64,000 bases of DNA from Nereocystis luetkeana (lineage: Eukaryota; Sar; Phaeophyceae; Laminariales; Laminariaceae). The stretch covers positions 1 to 64,000 of the forward strand of contig JARUPZ010000006.1 in the NCBI GenBank assembly GCA_031213475.1. The letters are read 5' to 3'. The notes below the pieces were generated by a model. It searched no databases. It was not told the origin of the DNA and saw only the letters and a list, made by a program, of their open reading frames with translations. Of this stretch, positions 57,716 to 64,000 are shown one piece after another. The translations under genes and the position numbers were made by a program. Every line of letters starts with the position of its first letter. Within the stretch, counting starts at the first letter, position 1.

Positions 57716-59300
57716 GAATTCACCTTATCTCACCAAACTCCACCTGCAGCCGTGGCCTTTGTCTCTGATTTTTCGGCTCCAATGGGTGGTTACCACCTTC
57801 TTTACGCCCGTGACCGAGGTGTATCACTTTCACGAGACCGCCAGCTCGTCCAAGATTCTCTGGTTCGCAGTAACAGATCACCAACTTTAGCCGGCTGCTA
57901 TCTCGTGGGCATGCTGCGAGGTTCAGACAATTTTTTCGTCGACACACACTTCGTTGAGAATGGCTCACAACAGATTCTGTTGGCCGGCTCTGCGGAGTTG
58001 AAACCCGGCGACTTGCTAGGCACCTCGTCCTGTCCACGTCTTCGTGTGCCTGTCGTATCGGTTTTGCACCAAGACGACAGCGTCTCGACACGGCACCGGG
58101 ACACCCCTGACGCACCTTATATGGTCGTCCCGGGTCCGGTGGCCTTCCCCTCGGCCGGCATCACTGCCCCGCCGACGTGTTCGGATCCCTTTGCTCATCT
58201 TCTGAATGAAACTCCCCCTTGTAGTGGGCCCGACCCTGCCAAGCCACTTCAGGCTGACCGCGAGCCGCAACCCTCCTTATTGGAACGCTCAAACCTTGCC
58301 CATCGCGCCAGGTCCTTGAAAGTGTGGCACAAACTGCCGCCGCATCTCAAAGAAATCTCGTTCGAATTCCACGGCCCAGGGTGGGACCCCCACGTCATCA
58401 TCCAGCTAGGAGACACCCTCACCGACTTCGCAGATGTCTTTTCCACGTCATCTACCGACTTTGGTTCGTGTTCCCTCCTACCGTTCGAGATTTCGATTCC
58501 GCCTGGAAGCCCACCAGTGACCTCTCTCCCCTATCGCGTAAACCCCATCTTGGTCAAGAAAATGGACGCTATTTTTGACGAATACCTTGCGGCCGGGCTC
58601 ATACAGCACTCCCCCTCGCCCTACGCGAGCCCTGTGGTCATCATCCCCAAGAAATCGGGCGGGATTCGTCTCACTATCAACTACAAGAAGTTGAATATCG
58701 TCAGTATCCTCGGACAGCTCCCCATACCCAGGGTCGACGAAGTCCTGGATAAGTTCGGCCGTGGCCGCATTTTCTCCCTCATTGACTTGGTCTCTTCGCT
58801 CCACCAAATAACGATACACAAAGACACGATTCCCCTCACTGCGGTTTGCACGCCTACACGCCTCTTCGAGTGGCTTGTCATGCCGCAAGGGAGCAGTGCA
58901 GCACCTGGGTGATTCGTCAAGGTTATCAACGAGGTCATCAAAGGCGTAGCCAATGTGGCCGCCTACCTCGATGACGTCATCGTTTTTGATCCGGATCCGG
59001 CTGCTCACGTCCTCAACATTAAGGAACTTTTCAAGCAGCTACGAAAGCACAATCTCAACCTCTCGCCGTCGAAGGCAAAGATCGGTGCCACCGACGCAAA
59101 TGTTCTCGGCCACACTATTTCCCCCGCGGGAATTCGGCCGAATTCCTCCAACGTCGCTGCCCTCAAAAACATGCCGATGCCCAAGGATCTCAAACAACTA
59201 CGGTCCCTCCTTGGTGGTCTATCCTACTACAGGAAATCCCTGGCCGAAATGGCCAAAAGGATTCGGCCCATCATCTCGCTCCTGAAGAAAGGGGTGAAAG
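57716..59300 (+). pseudogene. pol: Reverse transcriptase
   Basis: Frame 2 encodes the RT core: AGLIQHSPSPYASPVVII, IPKKSGGIRLTINYKKLN, RIFSLIDLVSSLHQI (first catalytic Asp) and LFEWLVMPQG. A TGA at 58910-58912 follows, and then VAAYLDDVIVFD (the catalytic Asp pair). The stop falls where related elements usually have an aromatic residue. LNLSPSKAKIGATDANVLGH and LRSLLGGLSYYRK belong to the connection region. Apart from the stop, the frame is intact. Confidence 0.92.
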
Positions 59301-59836
59301 AGCTTTTCACGCCGGCTATGGAGGTCATCGTCCGAAACCTCCTCGAGGAACGTTCGGTGCCCCCAATCCTGGTCTATCCGGATTGGGACGCGGTCGCCGG
59401 CAATTCCCGTCCTTTCCACCTCTACTGTGATGCTAGCATCGACGGTTTTGGAGCCACGCTCGAGCAGGAACAAAACGACGGTTCAATCCGTCCTATTGTT
59501 TTCATCAGCCGTGCTACCCTCGAGTCTGAGCGTCACTGGATGCCGCTCGATCTCGAGGCTGGCAGCATCGTCTGGAGCATTAACCGCCTGCGCGGATATT
59601 TGTGGGGTACCTCCTTCCGCATTTTTTCGGACCACAAGGCGCTCGAAAGCCTCGCCAAGGTTGTGGAACACACCCCCCGCGTCAAGCGATGGCTCGAACT
59701 TCTCACGGCGTACCGTTATACCCTGGAATACCGCAAAGGCACCGCCAACGGCAACGCCGACTTTCTATCTCGGTTACCGCTACCTGCGTCCGAGGACGAT
59801 CGCAGCGGACGCAGTCGTCTGACGCCACCCGAATAA
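59301..59836 (+). pseudogene. pol: RNase H
   Basis: LYCDASIDGFGATLEQ (first Asp), LDLEAGSIVWSINRLRGYL (Glu) and RIFSDHKALESL (second Asp) are conserved, and the domain ends at NGNADFLSRLP. It is in frame with RT and ends just before a TAA at 59834-59836. Confidence 0.92.
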
Positions 59837-60800
59837 GAACGCATCTACCTCAAAACGGGAGGCCTCTCTCTTACTGGCCCCCCGCATCGAAGTCTCGGCT
59901 TGGGTGGGATTGCACCCTCCAGCCATAGCGCCGGTTTGGGTGGGCTCCCACTCTCCCGAACCGATTTTCGCGATTTTCGCGAACACGGGCCACGAATGAA
60001 GATTGACGACCTCAACGCTCCGTATGGGGAAATCGTCGCTCGTGCCCCAACCTCCGTCTTAGGTGTCAACCGGACTCACCCTCCCGGCATACACGCGGTT
60101 TGTGATTTTACGGATCCCGTGTTAGCCGCGACCGCAGTGCCCCCCACGGCTCCCGCCGGCGTCGGTCAGAATATTGTTTCCCCCACGTGCGCCCAGCCAC
60201 GTGCCCCAACTTTAGGCACCGAGGCGTCGGATATTGATTCCTCCGCCTCCGCTTCGCATCGCGGCTCGATTGGTGTGGGTACAGACAATGTTCCACCCAC
60301 GACCTCCAGCCCAGAGGTAATTTCTCGCAGCGACGACGGGGACCTCGATTCTCAGGCATCCCCTGCCCAGCTTTAGACAACTTCGCGAAGAGCCAAGGCC
60401 AACCGTGAGTCTCGATCGGTTGTGCTGCCGGCTCCACCTCAGCTATCTTCGGCTTCTCAGGCTCGTCCGCCTCCCCTCGTTCCGTCGGATCTCATCTCCA
60501 CAAGAACGCGTCGGCGTTGCGCCGCCGACGCTGGATCCCCGAAGCCCGCAATCGATTACGGCTTTGACTCCCCGGCCCCCGCCCCGCCCCCGGCTGCAAA
60601 ATCACCAGCCGTCATGCGACGTCCTTCAAGGTCGTCGGTGCCCTCGCCCTCCATCGAGAGGCCCGACAGTACCCCTTGTTTGTCCCCCTCCGTTACCGCC
60701 CAGTCGGCCACCGTCGCGGTCGAACCTACTCCACCTCTTCTTGGTACTACAAGCTCGAACGCCGGCCCTCCGACCCCCCTTCCCGAACCACCATCCCCAG
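59837..60800 (+). pseudogene. pol: Long Pro/Ser-rich spacer between RNase H and integrase
   Basis: About 320 codons in the same frame, with a TAG at 60374-60376. Rich in Pro, Ala, Ser and Thr, with no domain recognised. In most Ty3/gypsy elements this segment is short, so its length is unusual. Confidence 0.7.
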
Positions 60801-62100
60801 CGGAGCTCGAATTTTTCGAATCCGTCGAGCGGTATTCACACGCGGATTGGGCGCGCGAACAACGCGCCGAGCCCGCCTGGGACTCGGCCACTCGGTACCT
60901 CCTCCTCGGGAGCCCTCTGGCCCTCCCCGATGATTTTATTTTACACCTTCCATCACAAATACGCCCCCCCCTGTCGGAAATCCGTTTTTTGGCAGAAAAA
61001 GGACGTCTCCTCAGGGATGATGATGGGACCCTTCTGTTGGTGAGGAAACCAACCCCTGCCCCGACAGCCAGTCCTGGTACGCCCAGCGGGCGCGCCGCTC
61101 GTCTGCCTAACGACGAGCCCACTCGAATTTACGTACCGCTACTCATGCGGCCGGGGATTATGCAAGCCTGCCACGCCAACGCCTCCTGCCACTTTGGAGT
61201 CGCTCGCACGCTTTCTATGCTCGAGCGCTCTTACTGGTGGATCGGCATGAACGAGAGCACACGATGGTGGCTTCGACATTGCCTCCAAGGCCAAGCACGC
61301 AAGACATCCAGACAGACAGTGCGCTGGCCCGTCCTGTCACTCCCGTTGCCCTCCGGTCCTGGCATCGCGATCAGCGTCGATTATTTCGGCCCCCTCCCGG
61401 TTACGTCAAAAGGGAACTCCTATATCCTTTATTTCACTGACCGTTTCAGCCGGCGCGCAGACATGTACGCCGTTTCCGCAGCCGAATTTACAGCTGAAGG
61501 CACTGCCGACATCTTGGTGAACAAGAACATCCCTCTTTGGGGATGCCCCGTTAGTCTCCACTCCGACAACGGCCTCCAATTCTGCTCCAAACTGTCCCAC
61601 GCTATTTTCAAGCTCCAAGGCATGCGGAAAACATCTACAAGCTCCTATCATCCTAACGGCAACGGTGGCGTCGAGCGCGTGAACCATACCATGGCTTAGA
61701 ACCTCGCTATGGTCGTCAATGAACAACCAAATGACTGGGATGCCCATTTGCCCCACGTGGAATTTGCTTACAACAATTCCGTCAATGCCCCCACCGGCCT
61801 GGCCCCCAACGAGGTGCACATGAACCGCCTCCCCCGCCTATCCCTTACCGTCTTCGAGCACCCGTATGCTCGCGGGCATCAAAGCCTCGCCCGGGACCAG
61901 CTTGGGTATGTCGACCTGGCCGCCGACCGACAGCGACGCTCGTTCGCCCTTGTTCGCGAACAACACGCCCTTAATATTGCCCGTGTGGAGCGCCGCAGTT
62001 CTGCACTGTCAGACAGGCTAGAACAACTCCCCACCTACGCCGTCGGTGGTTGGGTATGGATTTACAACACCGCCTCTACCATCCGACAAGGGTCCCACGC
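60801..62100 (+). pseudogene. pol: Integrase
   Basis: The zinc-binding part reads ACHANASCHFGVARTL and WWLRHCLQGQARK; the last Cys of the usual C-x2-C is Gly here. The catalytic core has ISVDYFGPLPV (Asp), SLHSDNGLQFCS (Asp) and GNGGVERVNHTM (Glu). A TAG at 61697-61699 follows directly, and then LPHVEFAYNNSVNAPTG continues in frame. The DDE triad is present, but the zinc site and the stop would impair this copy. Confidence 0.92.
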
Positions 62101-62389
62101 CAGTACTGACGCCAAGGTCCTTAAAGCGAAGCTTTCGCTCAACTGGACGGGGCCTTTCAAGCTTTTGGCGGTCGGTCCCGACCCTGCGGAGTCGACGCCT
62201 GACGGTCGTCCTCTGACCGCTAACCTCCTATACCTGGACCTTCCCAACGACATGCCGGGCGCGGACGCGCCTTGCCGAGTGTCAGTGGTTCGCTGCAAGC
62301 CTTGCGCAAACCCCCACAACAGCTCCGACCTTCCGCGGTTTCTCCCCGCGGGACTAACACCCTATGTTCTTAACAACAACACCTCGAAA

Positions 62390-62640
62390 TCCCCTCCTTA
62401 CCACGTCACCGAGGACGACGTTACCGCGTCAATCGATCGCCTGGAAGTCGACAAAATCACCAGCCATCGGTCGGTACGTGGTCGGGGCGGCGTCGTCGCC
62501 GTCCTCTACGAAACCCACTGGAAAGGCCTACTGCCACCCTCTTGGGAGCGAGAGATGGACCTCCAACACTTCAGGCAGCACGTTCTCCGTTACTGGGCCG
62601 GCACACCACTTCAACTCCAACTGGAAAATCCGTTGTACCG
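62390..62640 (+). pseudogene. Chromodomain at integrase C-terminus
   Basis: VDKITSHRSVRGRGG, YETHWKGLLPPSWERE and DLQHFRQHVLRYW fit the chromodomain pattern (ekI..hR ... W.G....WE). The domain is known in chromoviruses, where it directs integration to modified histones. Some cage aromatics seem changed, so binding is uncertain. Confidence 0.75.
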
Positions 62641-62769
62641 CCGCATGCGCGTCGGTGCTGCCCAGCGAGAACTCTCACGAGATCAGGGCGCCCGATTTTT
62701 GTCTCCAGGCTACAGCCTCGTCACGCACCAAGATTGGGCGAATCGTTTCAGCAGCACCCTCCTCCCCGT

Positions 62770-63158
62770 CGGTGCCCACTTTTGATACATACAAGGCCCG
62801 CGACCATCACTGGTGGCTTGGCAAGATCTCCACCCACACCACGACCGCCGCCACCTACATCGTTCGTTTCTTGGACGATCCCGGACCAGTCAAGACCAAG
62901 GTCCCTCCCTCCCGCTACACTACAGCTATCGGGGCGGGGCGCAACTCCTGGTGCCTCCAAACTCACCAAGGTAGAGCTGTTCAGCATGGGGTTTTACGCA
63001 ACGCCGATGAGTCTCGCGGAGCTGAACTTGCCGACCCCGGAGTGACCAACAGATTTTGCTTGTTCGTAGCTAGTACGGTAGTCAATAGGGGGTCTTTATG
63101 GTGTTTCATTTTGTTTTTCGGTCCTTCTTCTCTTTCTCCCCAACTAAGTAGCTATTGA
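62770..63158 (+). pseudogene. Possible Tudor-like module after the chromodomain
   Basis: In frame 3, after the frame-2 stop at 62785, HHWWLGKI and TYIVRFLDDPGPVKTK resemble the W..G ... Y.V.F.DD core of Tudor/Royal-family folds. RYTTAIG and SWCLQTHQG follow, and the frame ends at 63158. It is probably the true C-terminus of the polyprotein after a frame change, or a separate small ORF. Confidence 0.5.
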
Positions 63159-64000
63159 CATGGTCGTCACTCCGTCGACACATAGGCTAGCATGCCTCTG
63201 TTTTTTTTTTAGTCCATGTTGTTTTAGTTTTGGAACTTGGCCCCCTTTATATGGCGTTCCGCCTCGATGATTTCCTCACGTTTTCTCTCGCATTTTTTGC
63301 CCGAGACCTGAAACGTTTTTCGAGACCGGACTAGTATACCACCACAACGCTCGCCCCTGGATTTGGCTTGGGTGTCGCGTTATTTCTTGCTCTTTTCTTG
63401 AACTTGGTGTATATATATTTTTTTGTTTTTGTTTTTTTGCTCTTGTTTTCAACTTGACTTATTTTTCGGTATTCCGCCTCGACGATTTCTTTATGCCATC
63501 TCTCGCATTTTTTTTATGCTGGAGACCTGAAACGTTCGTTGTATCCGGGCTAGTATACCACGCATTTCTCACCCCCCACTTGGTTCGGGTGCCGTGATAA
63601 CTGCCAGTATTTTTCTCTTGGTCTAGTTTACCCTCTGCGCTCTTCCTTTTCGGACTAGTCCCGACGTTGCGAATTTCGATATTCCTGCTTGACGACGTTT
63701 CTCATGGAATTGGTGTTTTCCCGCTTTTACTCCCCCCTGCCCCCCCTCCCTCGCTATATTGGTAAGGAATGGCAGAGAAAGCATGCCACATTTCCCCGTT
63801 TCGGGAGTACCGTCTTCTCGTTTTCCTTGTATTTATTGTTTCTGCTCCCTTTTCGCTCTTATTTCAGCATTATACGTGACATTGCACGCTCCCGGCTCCT
63901 TCTCTTTTTTGTAGGACCGTAAGGTTGGTCTTCGCGTACCTATTGGGTGGGTTTTCTTCGTCCCCTCCGCCTCGGCACGCACCCCCCCTTATTCAGATTT
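63159..64000 (+). repeat. 3' flank of gypsy with ~235-bp imperfect tandem repeats (LTR candidate)
   Basis: The block 63240-63400 recurs at 63470-63600 ('ttccgcctcgatgattt', 'gagacctgaaacgtt', 'gactagtatacca'), with a weaker third start near 63680. The region is T-rich and non-coding. It is the natural place for the 3' LTR, but no match at the 5' side of the element was found, so this stays a candidate. Confidence 0.5.

Larger units (their letters stand above)
50816..63158 (+). mobile_element. Ty3/gypsy (chromovirus-like) retrotransposon, internal region, mutated
   Basis: Domain order on plus: Gag with CCHC knuckle, linker, NADAR, aspartic protease, RT, RNase H, spacer, integrase, chromodomain, possible Tudor-like module. 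PR-RT-RH-IN order is Ty3/gypsy, and the chromodomain after integrase points to chromoviruses. From 57605 to 62785 a single frame is kept apart from four stops (58910, 59834, 60374, 61697), so decay is recent. Gag and the NADAR area show frame changes, several at homopolymers. LTRs were not identified; the 3' LTR may run past base 64000. Confidence 0.9.

Noticed and set aside
1-64000. CRISPR array, operon or prokaryotic features
   Set aside because: The telomere, spliced gene and retroelements show a eukaryotic nuclear chromosome; the repeats seen are TE or satellite repeats.

Overview
This window is the left end of a eukaryotic chromosome. About 3.48 kb of CCCTAA repeats (TTAGGG read outward) lead into a subtelomere packed with transposable elements, and only one gene can be reconstructed with confidence. 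Three things suggest a stramenopile, most probably a brown alga: TTAGGG telomeres, a long-intron gene for a secreted beta-helix / Cys-rich / multi-pass membrane protein, and a mix of DIRS-like, LINE, SINE, Harbinger-like and Ty3/gypsy elements. The species is an inference from gene style, not a sequence match.

Layout. 1-3499: telomere. 3500-4750: degenerate subtelomeric satellite. 5198-5504: tRNA-derived SINE. 6184-21499 (minus strand): a 13-exon gene model whose exon phases all agree and which gives 1128 codons. It has a signal peptide, parallel beta-helix repeats (mostly one coil per 78-84 nt phase-1 exon), a Cys-rich neck and a C-terminal multi-pass membrane region. 24312-29999: a decayed DIRS/Ngaro-type element with RT, RNase H and tyrosine recombinase and the A1-ORFs-B1-A2-B2 split direct repeats of that group. 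30-50 kb: a mosaic of a second RT fragment, two SINE families, 5'-truncated LINE tails with (AAC)n ends, an unclassified (AC)n-ended repeat, a pair of 99-bp TA-flanked MITEs, two Harbinger-like TIR elements with 3-bp target duplications, interstitial telomere motifs and one large SINE palindrome. 50816-63158 (plus strand): a nearly complete but mutated Ty3/gypsy element.

The most notable object is in the gypsy element. Between the gag zinc knuckle and the protease it carries a domain I recognise as NADAR (RibX/YbiA-like N-glycosidase fold, a family that includes enzymes removing ADP-ribose from guanine). The order is Gag - CCHC - linker - NADAR - protease - RT - RNase H - Pro/Ser-rich spacer - integrase - chromodomain - possible Tudor-like module. 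An NAD/ADP-ribose enzyme in a retrotransposon polyprotein suggests an element-encoded counter to ADP-ribosylation-based defence, or a role in particle biology. The copy here is broken by in-frame stops (most explicable as C-to-T or G-to-A changes) and by frame changes, three of them at homopolymer runs, so intact relatives elsewhere would be needed to study it.
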